Shown: positions 28,510-38,140 of the stretch, piece after piece | Layout of the letters: the number at the start of each line of letters is the position of its first letter | How positions within the stretch are numbered: the stretch's first letter is position 1 | Source: Komagataeibacter nataicola | GTDB taxonomy: Bacteria > Pseudomonadota > Alphaproteobacteria > Acetobacterales > Acetobacteraceae | Direction of reading: 5' to 3' | Length of the DNA stretch: 64,000 nucleotides | Assembly: GCF_003207795.1 (NCBI RefSeq) | Contig: NZ_NIRT01000007.1 | Span: 1-64,000, forward strand | Position numbers and translations under genes: made by a program | Notes under the pieces: generated by a model | Seen by the model: the letters and a program-made list of their open reading frames with translations, nothing else | Told to the model about the DNA's origin: nothing | Database searches by the model: none

Positions 28510-28524
28510 GAACAAAACAAGACC
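28510..28524 (-). promoter_or_regulatory. recA: Near-match to an SOS (LexA) box upstream of recA
   Basis: On the recA strand the sequence reads GGTC-TTGTTTT-GTTC, one mismatch from the alphaproteobacterial consensus GTTC-N7-GTTC, about 100 nt before the recA start. Assigned by pattern and position only. Confidence 0.4.
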
Positions 28525-28588
28525 ATTTACAATGGCCCTGTTCCTTTCCCGCCCCGATAATGATTGCCTGCCCGGCGATAGACGCCGT

Positions 28589-30052
28589 TTAGCGCGGCCC
28601 CATGGCCAGCCCCGCGCCACGCGGGTCGGTCACGGCGGTGCAGGTTGCGCCATCACCCGGCAGGCCATGCGGGCAGGATATGGCGTTGACGCGGCCCTGT
28701 GCCGTAACAGGATGGGAATCAGGCGTCTGGCCTGCAAGGATCTGCCGCATGGCGATGCCGGTTGCCGCCGCCGCGTCGTTCTGCCCCGACCCTGCCACCA
28801 CCGCACGGAAGGCGCGGCCCTGGCTGGCAATGGCGGCGGCATAAAGCGGCTGCGGCAGGCGCGCGGGCGAGGCGCCAAGCACGATGCCGGTATTGCCCGC
28901 CATGCGCCCGGTGCCGAACAGGTTGTCCATGCTCAGGCTGCACGCAACCGCCATGCCCGCATGGTCAACCACGGTAAACGAGGTGGAAGCCGGCAGCGAA
29001 GGCAGCCCGCCACCGCTTGCCCCGCCTGCATTGACAAAAGCCTGCGCGCGGGCGGTCAGGTCATCGCCCGTGCCGCTGGCGTGGCTGCCGTTCTGTGCCC
29101 GCCAGCCTGCCACGCTGGCCTGCGCGCGTGTTGCCGCATCGGATGAAGACGCCGCGCGGAACGCCACCGCCGCACCCAGCCCGCCATCGGCCGGCGGCGG
29201 CAGGAAGCTGACCTGCGTCTCGCCACTGCTTACGGATAGCGGCAGGCGCTCGGCGGGAATGGCCCCGCGCAGGTCGGCCATGGTCAGGCCGCCGCCTGCC
29301 TTCTGGCTACCCGCAACAAAGGACTGCCCAAGCGCGCCATTATAAAGATCACCCACGCCCATGCTGCGGATCTGGTCCAGCGCGCCCGAAAGATGGGTCT
29401 GCACCAGGGCATCACCCTCAGCCAGCGCCTTGCCATCAGAGCGGGCGAACACCGCGCGCACGCCCGCATCAGCCAGCAGCGGCACCTGGACTGCCGCAAG
29501 ATCGGTAGCAAGCTGGCGGCTGACATTGATGCCGGTGGACGCCAGCGCGATCGCACCCGGCACCATCTCGGAAAACGCGGCCGAGCCATATTGCAGGTGC
29601 ATGAGGTAAAGCCCGCGCGCCAGCATGGGCACCGCTGCCGGGCGGTCGGCATGCGGCATGCCCACTCCGTCAGTTGCTCCTGCCACAGGCAGGAACATGA
29701 AGGCGCGCCCCCCGTTCTGGTCACCGGGACGGTAGGCGAGGCACGCGCCGCCAGCGCCGAGCGAGGCCCGCGAAGGCAGTGTCACGGCAAGTGCGAGCCC
29801 CATGGCCGTGGCCGCATCGGCCGCATTGCCACCACGCTGGAGAATGTCACGCCCGACCAGCGTGGCCTGCGGCTCATCGGAGGAGACGGTGCCGATCAAC
29901 TGCCCCGGCGAGGGGCCAAACATGCTGGAGACGATCCTGACGGGCGAATAGTTCTTGAAGGCGCAGCCCGTAACCGAAAGGGCCAGAACGGCACAGAGCG
30001 CCGTACGCATGGACCGACGGGCGACAGGGGTGATCGACGAATGCTCAGGCAC
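28589..30052 (-). CDS. Gamma-glutamyltransferase-like lipoprotein with altered active site
   Basis: 487 aa. A GTG start at 30052 is placed 7 nt after GGAGA. The N-terminus is a lipoprotein signal ending LALSVTGC. The body has the GGT fold marks QATLVGRDILQRGGNAADAA and, near residue 354, STSFTVVDHAGMAVACSL followed by DNLFGTGRMAGNTGIVL, matching the start of the GGT small subunit. The catalytic threonine that begins the small subunit (TTHYSVVD in E. coli) aligns with serine. The PLSSM-type substrate loop reads PLYAA, and the GSPGGS oxyanion loop reads GSGQND. The enzyme may be inactive, or act on another substrate through serine. It lies upstream of recA on the same strand and is divergent from the DsbA-like gene. 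Confidence 0.8.
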   Translation of the reverse strand: MPEHSSITPVARRSMRTALCAVLALSVTGCAFKNYSPVRIVSSMFGPSPGQLIGTVSSDEPQATLVGRDILQRGGNAADAATAMGLALAVTLPSRASLGAGGACLAYRPGDQNGGRAFMFLPVAGATDGVGMPHADRPAAVPMLARGLYLMHLQYGSAAFSEMVPGAIALASTGINVSRQLATDLAAVQVPLLADAGVRAVFARSDGKALAEGDALVQTHLSGALDQIRSMGVGDLYNGALGQSFVAGSQKAGGGLTMADLRGAIPAERLPLSVSSGETQVSFLPPPADGGLGAAVAFRAASSSDAATRAQASVAGWRAQNGSHASGTGDDLTARAQAFVNAGGASGGGLPSLPASTSFTVVDHAGMAVACSLSMDNLFGTGRMAGNTGIVLGASPARLPQPLYAAAIASQGRAFRAVVAGSGQNDAAAATGIAMRQILAGQTPDSHPVTAQGRVNAISCPHGLPGDGATCTAVTDPRGAGLAMGPR

Positions 30053-30257
30053 GCAACGCTTCTCCAATAGGCAGGTCGGCTTCATTCCGTTGAACGGCTC
30101 GTAACGACCGCGCGATCGTAGCAGACCCTTCACGACTTAGCGGCGTTCCGGGCCATCGGCAACAGGCATGGCGCCAGCACGGCCTTATGGCCCATTTCTT
30201 TCCGCTGCCCGATCCTTTACACACCACCCTATCGCGACATGACAACGGAGCAAACCC

Positions 30258-31046
30258 GTGACCTTTCTTTCGCCCCGCCACAACCGAACACGCCTGCTGC
30301 CCACCCTGCTCGCCACGGGGGCGATGCTGGCTGCCACGGCGGGCGCGGGCAGGGCCGCGGATGCACAGGCCAGCTTTACCCCCGCCCAGCGGCAGGAAAT
30401 TGTCGAGATCATGCGCAATGCGCTCAAAACCGACCCCACCATCCTGTCAGACGCCATCGCCGCCCTGCGCAGCAATGCCAACGCCGCCCAGCAGAACGCG
30501 GCCCGCTCCGCGCTGGAAAGCCACCGCGGCGAACTGACCGCGCCAACAGCGACCGATGGCGTGCTGGGCAATGCAAAAGGGCAGACCACCGTTGTCGAAT
30601 TCTATGATCCGCGCTGCCCCTACTGCCGCAAGGTGCTGCCCGACCTCGACCGCCTGACGCGCGAGAACAGGGACCTGCGCATTATTGAAAAGGTCATTCC
30701 CGTGCTCGGCCAGCCCAGCCTGATCGCATCACAGGCGCTCGTGGCGGCCTTCGTGCAGGGCGGGCAGGAAGGTTACTTCCGCATGCAGGGCGTGGTGATG
30801 AATGATTCCGTGCAGCCCACGGTCGAGCGCATGCGCACGCTGGCCACCCAGGCGGGGCTGAATGCCACCCAACTGGTCAGTGACATGAATGGCGCGAAGG
30901 TCACGTCCATCCTGCAGGCCAACATGGAACTCGCGCGCGCGATCGGGCTTGATGGCACGCCCACCTTCGTGTTCAACGCCCGCCAGATCATTCCCGGCGC
31001 CGTCAGCTACGATGACCTGAAAAAGGCCATCGCACAGAACCATTAA
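30258..31046 (+). CDS. Periplasmic DsbA-family thiol oxidoreductase (Com1/BdbD-like)
   Basis: 262 aa. GTG start 7 nt after GGAG. The signal peptide (LLPTLLATGAMLAATAGAGRA) has a likely cleavage after GRA or AADA. An N-terminal helical region (about 35-95) precedes a thioredoxin fold with active site FYDPRCPYCRKVLPDL (CPYC) and the cis-proline loop GLDGTPTFVFNARQIIPG. It is expected to form or isomerise disulfides in periplasmic proteins. It stands alone, followed by repeat copy E and the convergent hemA. Confidence 0.9.
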   Translation: MTFLSPRHNRTRLLPTLLATGAMLAATAGAGRAADAQASFTPAQRQEIVEIMRNALKTDPTILSDAIAALRSNANAAQQNAARSALESHRGELTAPTATDGVLGNAKGQTTVVEFYDPRCPYCRKVLPDLDRLTRENRDLRIIEKVIPVLGQPSLIASQALVAAFVQGGQEGYFRMQGVVMNDSVQPTVERMRTLATQAGLNATQLVSDMNGAKVTSILQANMELARAIGLDGTPTFVFNARQIIPGAVSYDDLKKAIAQNH

Positions 31047-31083
31047 AAGATTGTTTGAAAACAAATCACTGATAAAAAACAAG

Positions 31084-31165
31084 AAAAGTTTTTGGGTGCC
31101 GCCTTTTCTCAACCAGGGCGGCGTTCTTCTGTAGCTTTCCGGAAAAAGCTATCCCAAAAACTTTT
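31084..31165. repeat. Composite intergenic repeat, copy E (most complete)
   Basis: Perfect 13-bp outer arms AAAAGTTTTTGGG (31084-31096) and CCCAAAAACTTTT (31153-31165) enclose two hairpins: GCCGCC/GGCGGC, then TAGCTTT-CCGG-AAAAAGCTA. As nucleic acid this can fold into a three-way junction. It lies between convergent dsbA-like and hemA. Confidence 0.85.
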
Positions 31166-31240
31166 CTTTATTTTCAGTATATTGAAGCAGATCCCTTTCC
31201 CGCCTCCCGTGATGACAGGAGGGCGGGAAAGGCCATGGCC

Positions 31241-32521
31241 TCAGGCCATGGCCACGGCGGAGGCATCAGCCAGGTCATTGACCCGCAGCAGGTGGCTCAG
31301 GGCTGCCACCATCTCGTCCATCATCGCATCCGTATGGCGCGGCCCCGGCGTAAGCCGCAGCCGCTCCATGCCACGCGGCACGGTCGGGTAGTTGATGGGG
31401 GTGGTGTACATGCCATAATCATTGAGCAGCCGGTCGCTCAGTTCGCGGCAGCGCCGGGCATCGCCCACGGGAATGGGCACGATATGGCTCGGCGTCATGT
31501 TGAAGGGAACGCCTGCCGCCCGGAGCTTGGCGCGGAAGGTATCGACACGCTCGAAAATGCGCTCGCGCCGCCAGTTGTCCTTGCGCACCTGCTTTACGCT
31601 GGCCAGCGCCGCCGCCACGACCGCAGGCGGCAGGGCGGTGGTGAAGATGAAGCCCGATGCCGTCAGACGCAGATATTCCACGATATTGCTCGAGGCGGTG
31701 ATGTAGCCGCCATGCACGCCAAAGCCCTTGGCCAGCGTGCCCTCGATGATGTCCACCTGATCGGCCACGCCATCGCGCTGCGATACGCCACCGCCCTGCG
31801 CGCCATACAGGCCCACGGCATGCACTTCATCAAGATAGGTCATGGCGCCGTATTTACGGGCCAGCGCGCAGGTGCCGGCGATGTCGGAAATATCGCCATC
31901 CATCGAATACACGCTCTCGAAGGCGATCAGCTTGGGGGCGTCCTTCGGGGCGGCGGCCAGCCTGGCTTCAAGGTCGGCCAGGTCATTATGCTCGAAAATG
32001 ACCGTGCTCGACCCGCGCGCGCCTTTGATGCCCGCAATCATGGAGGCATGGTTCAGCCGGTCGGAAAAGCAGATCCAGCCGGGCATGCTCGTCAGGATGG
32101 TCTGGAGCGATGCCTGGTTCGACACGTAGCCCGAGCCGAACAGCAGCCCCGCTTCCTTGCCGTGCAGGTCGGCAAGCTCCGCCTCGAGCGCGGTATGCAC
32201 CGGGCTTGTGCCCGCAATGTTGCGCGTGCCGCCCGCGCCTGCTCCATGCTCATGGATGGCGCGGATGGCGGCCTCGACCACGACGGGCTCGACCCCCATG
32301 CCAAGATAGTCATTGGAGGACCAGACCACGACTTCACGGTCTTCCGGGCAGGCGGGGGTGGATGGCGTGGGCGCGGTCTCGGGCTGTTCGTATAACGGGT
32401 AGCGGTCGGCCAGCCGTGCCAGGGGCGTAAACTGCCGGTATCGCCCCTGGGCGCGGATATCGGCCAGCGCCGTCTGACAGAACCGGAAAAACGGATGCCC
32501 ATCCACATGATTACTGGACAC
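31241..32521 (-). CDS. hemA: 5-aminolevulinate synthase (ALAS)
   Basis: 426 aa PLP enzyme condensing glycine and succinyl-CoA, the first step of heme synthesis by the C4 (Shemin) route of Alphaproteobacteria. Seen: [35 protein letters not shown], the aspartate region [13 protein letters not shown], and the PLP lysine in [16 protein letters not shown]-terminal [14 protein letters not shown] is typical. I place the start at GTG 32521, 8 nt after GGAGAA; an ATG at 32542 lies in frame but has only GGGG one nt before it. The leader contains hairpins (see 32543-32709). Confidence 0.95.
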   Translation of the reverse strand: MSSNHVDGHPFFRFCQTALADIRAQGRYRQFTPLARLADRYPLYEQPETAPTPSTPACPEDREVVVWSSNDYLGMGVEPVVVEAAIRAIHEHGAGAGGTRNIAGTSPVHTALEAELADLHGKEAGLLFGSGYVSNQASLQTILTSMPGWICFSDRLNHASMIAGIKGARGSSTVIFEHNDLADLEARLAAAPKDAPKLIAFESVYSMDGDISDIAGTCALARKYGAMTYLDEVHAVGLYGAQGGGVSQRDGVADQVDIIEGTLAKGFGVHGGYITASSNIVEYLRLTASGFIFTTALPPAVVAAALASVKQVRKDNWRRERIFERVDTFRAKLRAAGVPFNMTPSHIVPIPVGDARRCRELSDRLLNDYGMYTTPINYPTVPRGMERLRLTPGPRHTDAMMDEMVAALSHLLRVNDLADASAVAMA

Positions 32522-32542
32522 TGCTGGTTTTCTCCATGGCAT

Positions 32543-32709
32543 ACCCCGATCGTGTTTACGGGGCCTTCATTCATTACGCCCACCGTACGGGGTGGCCCAA
32601 GCCGGAGGGGGATCAAACCGCCCCTCATCGGCACCAGGGCTGGCGGTTAACCACCGGCAACGGGGCCTTTATGGCATGATGGGGGCGGAAATTGCAAAAC
32701 CGCATTGAA
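32543..32709 (-). promoter_or_regulatory. hemA: hemA upstream region with two hairpins
   Basis: It contains an inverted repeat AACCGCC / GGCGGTT separated by 19 nt (32615-32647), a CCACC-N6-GGTGG hairpin (about 32580-32596), and a direct repeat ACGGGGCCTT at 32558 and 32660. No known riboswitch class was recognised. The structured leader may be regulatory or coincidental in GC-rich DNA. Confidence 0.3.
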
Positions 32710-33174
32710 CTACTCGACGTAAATGCAGACCTGCGTTGCGCTGCCTGCGGGCACGCCCCGGGCATCCATTTCGGTCTGGGCGATGCCCGCGCCCGCATCC
32801 ATCACCGCCTGCAGCACCGGCTGGCCATCCGTGTCCACCGCCGCCTTCATGTCCGGCAGGCCGCTTGCGGCCCCCACCGGCACATTGACCACGATGGTGA
32901 ACAGCGCGTTGGGCTTGCGCGCCAGCGCATCGGCCACGGCGGCCCTGACCGCAGGCTGCCACTGCGCGGGCGGCGTGCCCGCCACGATGGTGACGAGCGG
33001 CGGCGTGGCGATGTCCACCACCTTGGGTGGCGCAACGACGGGCAGCTGGGGTGGATCGCCCGCGTGGCGGTTAAAGGTTTTCTGGCTGACCAGCCGGCAC
33101 CCGCCCATGGCTGGCAGGCACAGGGCCGCCACCAGAACGGCACGGCGGGCGAAGCGGGGGGACGGACGGTGCAT
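32710..33174 (-). CDS. Hypothetical lipoprotein, 154 aa
   Basis: The N-terminal signal RFARRAVLVAALCLPAMGGC ends in a lipobox (MGGC, Cys about residue 26). The remainder is a small compact domain with VVAPPKVVDIATPPLVTIVA, WQPAVRAAVADALARKPNAL and VQVCIYVE-like terminal strand (TQVCIYVE). I recognise no named family. It is divergent from the transketolase-like gene and upstream of hemA on the same strand; a functional tie to either is not evident. Confidence 0.65.
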   Translation of the reverse strand: MHRPSPRFARRAVLVAALCLPAMGGCRLVSQKTFNRHAGDPPQLPVVAPPKVVDIATPPLVTIVAGTPPAQWQPAVRAAVADALARKPNALFTIVVNVPVGAASGLPDMKAAVDTDGQPVLQAVMDAGAGIAQTEMDARGVPAGSATQVCIYVE

Positions 33175-33307
33175 GACCTGCTACCGATACAGTATCCGCC
33201 CCGCCGGGCATAGGGGCGCTTGCAGCAATGTTGCCGCAGCGCACCGGGCGCAGTAACAGTACTTACCGGCTCCGACCGATCATACCCTGCTCCATGGACG
33301 ACGCCGC

Positions 33308-35227
33308 ATGCCCGAAGACCAAGCCCGCGTGATCTCCAGCGCTCTTCCGCCTACGCCCCCTTCCATGCCCGAGCGGCTGGCGACGGCGATCCGCCATGCC
33401 ATCGGCGTGCATGAAACCGACCGGCGGCATGCCCCGCACGCCCGGGTCATGGCTGGCCTGTGCGCGGTGCTGTGGAGTCGCTTCCTGCGCTTCGACCCCG
33501 CCAGCCCCGACTGGCCGGATCGTGACCGCCTGGTCATCTCCTCACCGCGCTACCGGGTGCTGCCGCGCATCATGGCCGAACTGTCGGGCCAGGCGCCCCG
33601 CCCCGGCCTGCCTGCCGCAACCGACCGGCAGGCCTGCGGCCCCAACGGGCAGGGACTGGGGGCGGCGATAGGCATGGCGCTGGCCGAGCAGAAGCTGGCG
33701 GCCCGCTTTGGCCGCTCCGTGGTCAACCACCGTGTGTGGGCGCTGGGGTGCTGGAGCGAGCTTTCCACCGGCGTGGCGCTGGAAAGTGCCGCCCTGGCAG
33801 GCCAGCTTGGCCTTGACCGCGTGACCCTGGTGGTCGGCCTGTGGAGCAGCGAGCGCGAGGAGGTGGACACCATCCTGCCGCGCTACAGCGCATCGGGCTG
33901 GTCGGTGCGCAAGGTCGATGCGGGCAATACCGAACAGATCGCAAGCGTCATCGCCTCCGCCCAGCGCACGCACAAGCCCTGCCTGATCGCGTGCATCGCC
34001 CCGTCCGAAATCGATCCGCCAGCGCCCTTTATCGATGATCCGGGCCTGTGGGCGGGGGCCGCGCGCCGGGGGGCAAGCGCGCGGCGCTCGTGGCTGCGCC
34101 GCCTGTTCAAGGACCGGCAGAAAGCCGAATTCGAGCGCATGGCGCGCAACCAGCGCCCCGCCTTCTGGCAGCCTGACTGGCAGCGTTCATGGCGCGAGCA
34201 CGGCACGCTGCTGGCCCGCGCCTCGCCCGCGTTCTCGGCCCGGCGCGGACTCGAAACCCTGCATGAACTCCTGCCCGAACTGACCTGCCTGCGCTCGCGC
34301 CAGGGCATGATGCCCGATTTTTCCGCCCTGCGGCGCGGCAGTGGCGAGCCGGATCTTTCATGCGGCACACAGGTGCATGGCATGGCCGCCCTGCTCAACG
34401 GCATTGCGCTGCATGGCGGGCTGCTGGCCTTTGGCGCCACCACCATCATCGCGGTGGACCGCATGCGCCCCGCCCTGCGCTACGCCGCCATGACCGGCCA
34501 GCAGGTGATCTACCTGCTCAGTGACGACGAACTGCCGCGCGGCGAGAATGCGGGCGGCTGGCAGCCCGTCGAGCAGCTCGCCAGCCTGCGCGCCATGCCC
34601 AACATGGCGCTGTTCCGCCCCGCCGATCACCGCGAGACCATGGAATGCATGGAACTCGCCCTGCGTCGCACGACCGGGCCGAGCCTGCTGGTGCTGGAAT
34701 CCGCGCCCTCGACCGCCGCCGCCGTGCCCGAGCGCGAACAGCATGGCCTGACCAACCTGTGCGCGCGCGGCGGCTATGTGCTGGCCGAGGCCGAAGGCCC
34801 GCGGCAGGTTACGCTGGTGGCCACGGGGCACGAGGCCATCGTGGCGCTGGGGGCGCGCGCGCTGCTGCGCGCGGCGGGCATCGGGGCGGCGGTTGTATCA
34901 CTTCCGTGCTGGGAACTGTTCGCCGCCCAAAAAATGACGTATCGTGCTGCCGTGCTGGGAACAGCGCCCCGGATCGGAATCGAGGCCGCATCGGGTTTTG
35001 GATGGGATCGCTGGCTTGGGCCGGACGGCCTGTTCGTGGGTATTGACGGGTTCGGGGCCTCCCCCACGCCCGACAGCCCCCACGACCCGGCCGACATCAC
35101 GCCGGAACGGATCTGCCGCGACGCCATGCGGCTGCTCCACCCCCACGCCGGAACCGCGATGGAAACCGCGGGAGGAAACGGCGCGCCTCCACCATCAGGG
35201 ATGGCATCGCTCGATGCCAGTGTGTGA
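33308..35227 (+). CDS. Transketolase-like protein lacking catalytic residues (likely pseudoenzyme)
   Basis: 639 aa aligning end to end with transketolase: [74 protein letters not shown] and [20 protein letters not shown]. Conserved catalytic positions are replaced. The ThDP/Mg motif GDG is GCW (147-149) and its downstream Asn is lost (LWSSER). The catalytic Glu (E. coli E411, GVREFGM) aligns with V356 in GTQVHGM. GEDGPTHQP reads GENAGGWQP. The NGHGS histidine and the GTHDSHG segment are missing. The frame is intact with no stops, and normal codon use argues for a maintained protein. It lies 32 nt upstream of gap in a tkt-gap-pgk order known from other Proteobacteria. Function unknown; a structural or regulatory role is inference. 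Confidence 0.85.
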   Translation: MPEDQARVISSALPPTPPSMPERLATAIRHAIGVHETDRRHAPHARVMAGLCAVLWSRFLRFDPASPDWPDRDRLVISSPRYRVLPRIMAELSGQAPRPGLPAATDRQACGPNGQGLGAAIGMALAEQKLAARFGRSVVNHRVWALGCWSELSTGVALESAALAGQLGLDRVTLVVGLWSSEREEVDTILPRYSASGWSVRKVDAGNTEQIASVIASAQRTHKPCLIACIAPSEIDPPAPFIDDPGLWAGAARRGASARRSWLRRLFKDRQKAEFERMARNQRPAFWQPDWQRSWREHGTLLARASPAFSARRGLETLHELLPELTCLRSRQGMMPDFSALRRGSGEPDLSCGTQVHGMAALLNGIALHGGLLAFGATTIIAVDRMRPALRYAAMTGQQVIYLLSDDELPRGENAGGWQPVEQLASLRAMPNMALFRPADHRETMECMELALRRTTGPSLLVLESAPSTAAAVPEREQHGLTNLCARGGYVLAEAEGPRQVTLVATGHEAIVALGARALLRAAGIGAAVVSLPCWELFAAQKMTYRAAVLGTAPRIGIEAASGFGWDRWLGPDGLFVGIDGFGASPTPDSPHDPADITPERICRDAMRLLHPHAGTAMETAGGNGAPPPSGMASLDASV

Positions 35228-35259
35228 ACATGTCTGACCCTTACGGAGATAATAAGAAC

Positions 35260-36282
35260 ATGGCTGTTAAAGTCGCAATAAACGGTTTTGGTCGCATTGG
35301 TCGCCTCGTGCTGCGTGGCATCATTGAAAGCGGGCGCACCGATGTGGTGCCCGTCGCGATCAATGATCTTGGCAGCGTGGCCGACAACGCACATCTGCTG
35401 TCCTATGACAGCGTGCACGGGCGCTTTCCCGCCGAGGTGAAGGTGGAAGGCAACCAGATCATCATCACGGCCAATGGCCGCACCTACGCCCCCATTACCG
35501 TCTCGGCCGAGGCCGACCCCACGAAGGTGCCGTTCCAGGGCGTGGATGTGGCGCTGGAATGCACCGGCCGCTTTACCGACAAGGAAAAGGCCGCGCAGCT
35601 GATCACGGCGGGGGCCCGCAAGGTGATCGTGTCCGCCCCGGCATCGGGCGTGGACGCCACCATCGTCTATGGCGTGAACCAGGACGTGCTGACCCCGGAC
35701 ATGACCGTGATCTCCAATGCGTCATGCACCACCAACTGCCTCGCCCCCGTGGCCAAGGTGCTTGATGATACGTTCGGCATCGAATGTGGCTACATGGTCA
35801 CCATCCACTCCTATACCGGTGACCAGCGCACGGTGGACACGCTGCACAAGGACCTGCGCCGCGCACGTGGCGCTGCCCTGAACATGATCCCGACCTCGAC
35901 CGGCGCCGCGCGCGCCGTGGGGCTGGTTCTGCCGCACCTCAAGGGCCGGCTCGATGGCACCGCCATCCGCGTGCCGACCCCCAATGTGTCGCTCGTCTCG
36001 CTCGACTTCGTGCCCAAGAAGGCTCCGGCCTCCGTCGAGGAAGTGAATGCAGCCCTGCTCAAGGCCTCCGAATCCGGGCCGCTCAAGGGCATCCTCGCCT
36101 ACAACACGGCGCCGCTGGTCAGCACCGACTTCAACCACTCGCCCGCCTCCTCCACCTTTGATGCCACCCAGACGGCGGTGATCGATGGCGGCAAGCTGGT
36201 GCGCATCTGCAGCTGGTACGACAATGAGTGGGGCTTCTCCAACCGCATGGCCGACACGGCCGCTGTATTCGGGGCATTGTAA
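35260..36282 (+). CDS. gap: Glyceraldehyde-3-phosphate dehydrogenase
   Basis: 340 aa NAD-dependent glycolytic enzyme. Rossmann motif [17 protein letters not shown]35/D36 in AINDLG favours NAD over NADP. The catalytic Cys156 lies in [12 protein letters not shown], and the phosphate-site segments are [11 protein letters not shown] and [18 protein letters not shown]. The ATG at 35260 is preceded by GGAGA and matches the family N-terminus; an in-frame ATG earlier at about 35230 is poorly supported. The stop overlaps the pgk start (TAATG). Confidence 0.97.
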   Translation: MAVKVAINGFGRIGRLVLRGIIESGRTDVVPVAINDLGSVADNAHLLSYDSVHGRFPAEVKVEGNQIIITANGRTYAPITVSAEADPTKVPFQGVDVALECTGRFTDKEKAAQLITAGARKVIVSAPASGVDATIVYGVNQDVLTPDMTVISNASCTTNCLAPVAKVLDDTFGIECGYMVTIHSYTGDQRTVDTLHKDLRRARGAALNMIPTSTGAARAVGLVLPHLKGRLDGTAIRVPTPNVSLVSLDFVPKKAPASVEEVNAALLKASESGPLKGILAYNTAPLVSTDFNHSPASSTFDATQTAVIDGGKLVRICSWYDNEWGFSNRMADTAAVFGAL

Positions 36283-37505
36283 TGGCTGCCGCAAGCTTCA
36301 AGACGCTGGATGACCTGGATGCCACGGGCAAGAAGGTTCTCCTGCGCGCTGATCTGAACGTTCCGGTCCGCAACGCCCAGATTACCGATGCCACGCGCAT
36401 CCTGCGCCTGCTGCCCACCATTCAGGAACTGGCCCAGAAGGGGGCGAAGGTGATTGTTGTCAGTCACTTCGACCGACCCAAGGGCAAGCCGGTGCCTGAA
36501 ATGTCGCTCGGCCCGATTGCCGATGCGCTGGGTGATGCGCTCGGCCGCCCGGTCACCTTTGTCGATGACTGCACCGGCCCGAAGGCGCAGCAGGCCGTGG
36601 ACGCCATGCGCAATGGCGACGTGGTGGTGCTGGAAAACACCCGCTTCTACCCCGGCGAGGAACAGAACGACCCGGCGCTGGCCAAGGAGTTCGCCTCCCT
36701 GGCCGATTACTATGTCAATGATGCGTTCTCCGCCGCCCACCGCGCCCATGCCTCGACCGAGGGCGTGGCCCGCCTGCTGCCTTCCTTTGCGGGCAGGCTG
36801 ATGGAGACGGAACTCAACGCGCTTAACATCGCGCTTGAAAACCCCGCCCGGCCGGTGGGTGCGATCGTGGGCGGGGCCAAGATTTCGACCAAGCTCGACC
36901 TGATCGGCAACCTGCTTGAAAAAGTGGACATGCTGATTATTGGCGGCGCGATGGCCAACACCTTCCTCGCCGCACAGGGCGTGGACGTGGGCCGCTCGCT
37001 GCAGGAGGCCGAGATGCACGACACCGCGCGTGCCATCATGGCCAAGGCGAAGGAAAAGAACTGCGAGATCATCCTGCCGGTTGATGTCGTGACCGCGACC
37101 GACTTCAAGGCGGACGTGCCCACGCGCACGGTGCCGGTGAACGCCATTCCGGCTGATGCCATGGCGCTCGACGTGGGGCCGAAGACGGTGGCGCTAATTA
37201 ACGAAAAGCTGACCACGCTGAAGACGCTGGTCTGGAACGGCCCGCTTGGCGCGTTCGAGATCACGCCGTTCGATGCCGCCACCAACGCGGTGGCGCGCGA
37301 GGTCGGTCGCCTGACCGATGCAGGCGTGCTCAAGAGCATTGCGGGCGGCGGCGATACGGTCTCCGCCCTGCGCCATGCGGGGGTGGAGAAGCATATCTCC
37401 TACATCTCGAGCGCGGGCGGTGCCTTCCTTGAATGGCTGGAAGGCAAGACGCTGCCCGGCATCATGGCGCTTGAAGCCGTGTTTGAACGGGCCATGCCCA
37501 TCTGA
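36282..37505 (+). CDS. pgk: Phosphoglycerate kinase
   Basis: 407 aa glycolytic kinase. Substrate-binding [10 protein letters not shown] and [31 protein letters not shown], the hinge, and the nucleotide-binding [12 protein letters not shown] and [10 protein letters not shown] with [13 protein letters not shown] near the C-terminus. Start coupled to the gap stop by a 1-nt overlap. A strong intrinsic terminator follows 28 nt after the stop, ending the tkt-like-gap-pgk unit. Confidence 0.97.
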   Translation: MAAASFKTLDDLDATGKKVLLRADLNVPVRNAQITDATRILRLLPTIQELAQKGAKVIVVSHFDRPKGKPVPEMSLGPIADALGDALGRPVTFVDDCTGPKAQQAVDAMRNGDVVVLENTRFYPGEEQNDPALAKEFASLADYYVNDAFSAAHRAHASTEGVARLLPSFAGRLMETELNALNIALENPARPVGAIVGGAKISTKLDLIGNLLEKVDMLIIGGAMANTFLAAQGVDVGRSLQEAEMHDTARAIMAKAKEKNCEIILPVDVVTATDFKADVPTRTVPVNAIPADAMALDVGPKTVALINEKLTTLKTLVWNGPLGAFEITPFDAATNAVAREVGRLTDAGVLKSIAGGGDTVSALRHAGVEKHISYISSAGGAFLEWLEGKTLPGIMALEAVFERAMPI

Positions 37506-37531
37506 CGGGCCATGCCGTCATGACGTAAAGG

Positions 37532-37562
37532 AAGGGACCATCATCAGATGGTCCCTTTTTTA
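37532..37562 (+). terminator. Intrinsic terminator after pgk
   Basis: GGGACCATC-ATCA-GATGGTCCC followed by six T, flanked by A residues that can extend the stem. Confidence 0.92.
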
Positions 37563-37583
37563 TGAATAATACTTTGAAATGAT

Positions 37584-37657
37584 AAAGTTTTTGGCGAAGC
37601 TTTTTCAAAACGCTCTGAAAGGCGTCACCTTTTTAAAGCAAGGTGACACTCAAAAGC
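37584..37657. repeat. Composite intergenic repeat, copy F
   Basis: Left arm AAAGTTTTTGGCGAAGC with a short AGCTTTTTCAAAACGCT hairpin, then GTCACCTTTTTAAAGCAAGGTGAC (six-pair stem GTCACC/GGTGAC). It lies 22 nt beyond the complete pgk terminator, between convergent genes. Confidence 0.75.
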
Positions 37658-37679
37658 ACTTCTCCTGCCGTTTTCGCGC

Positions 37680-38051
37680 CTAGCGGTTGTAGGGGTTGGT
37701 ATCCACGCGCACGGCCTTGCCGGTGCGGTCGTAATACAGCACGGCGGTGCCGCGTTTCTCGGCATAGCCATCAGGCTCGCCGGTGGGGGTCCAGAACAGC
37801 AGGCGGTTCACGTCGGGCTGTTCCTTGACCCGGTCTCCCTTGGGGATGAAGCGGTACTGGCTGTAATCCATATGCAGGGTGGGCAGAGGCGGCTTTTTGG
37901 AAAGCTGATGCATGGTGGCATGGCGTTGTGAGGCCTCGCCGGGGTCTTCGTTGCCCGCATCGGCATGGCCGCCCTCCGCAAGGGCCACACCCGGCGCGAC
38001 AGCAGCGCCCAGCCACGTAGCAAGGACCAAGTGCCGTAACCTGATAGACAT
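37680..38051 (-). CDS. Hypothetical periplasmic protein, 123 aa
   Basis: The signal peptide (LRHLVLATWLGAAVAPGVALA) predicts export, with cleavage after ALA. The mature part has LPTLHMDYSQYRFIPKGDR and ends in RGTAVLYYDRTGKAVRVDTN. No cysteine or known domain is visible. The start at 38051 (MSIRLRH) directly precedes the signal peptide; an ATG at 38069 in frame would add six residues. It lies 89 nt downstream of the porin gene on the same strand. Confidence 0.7.
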   Translation of the reverse strand: MSIRLRHLVLATWLGAAVAPGVALAEGGHADAGNEDPGEASQRHATMHQLSKKPPLPTLHMDYSQYRFIPKGDRVKEQPDVNRLLFWTPTGEPDGYAEKRGTAVLYYDRTGKAVRVDTNPYNR

Positions 38052-38140
38052 GAGCGCAGGCCTTTCCATTCTTCCCAATCGCGCGCCACCATCCCCCTTT
38101 TCCCGGCCTGACGCAATATCCGACGTGGCGCACGCCTGCC

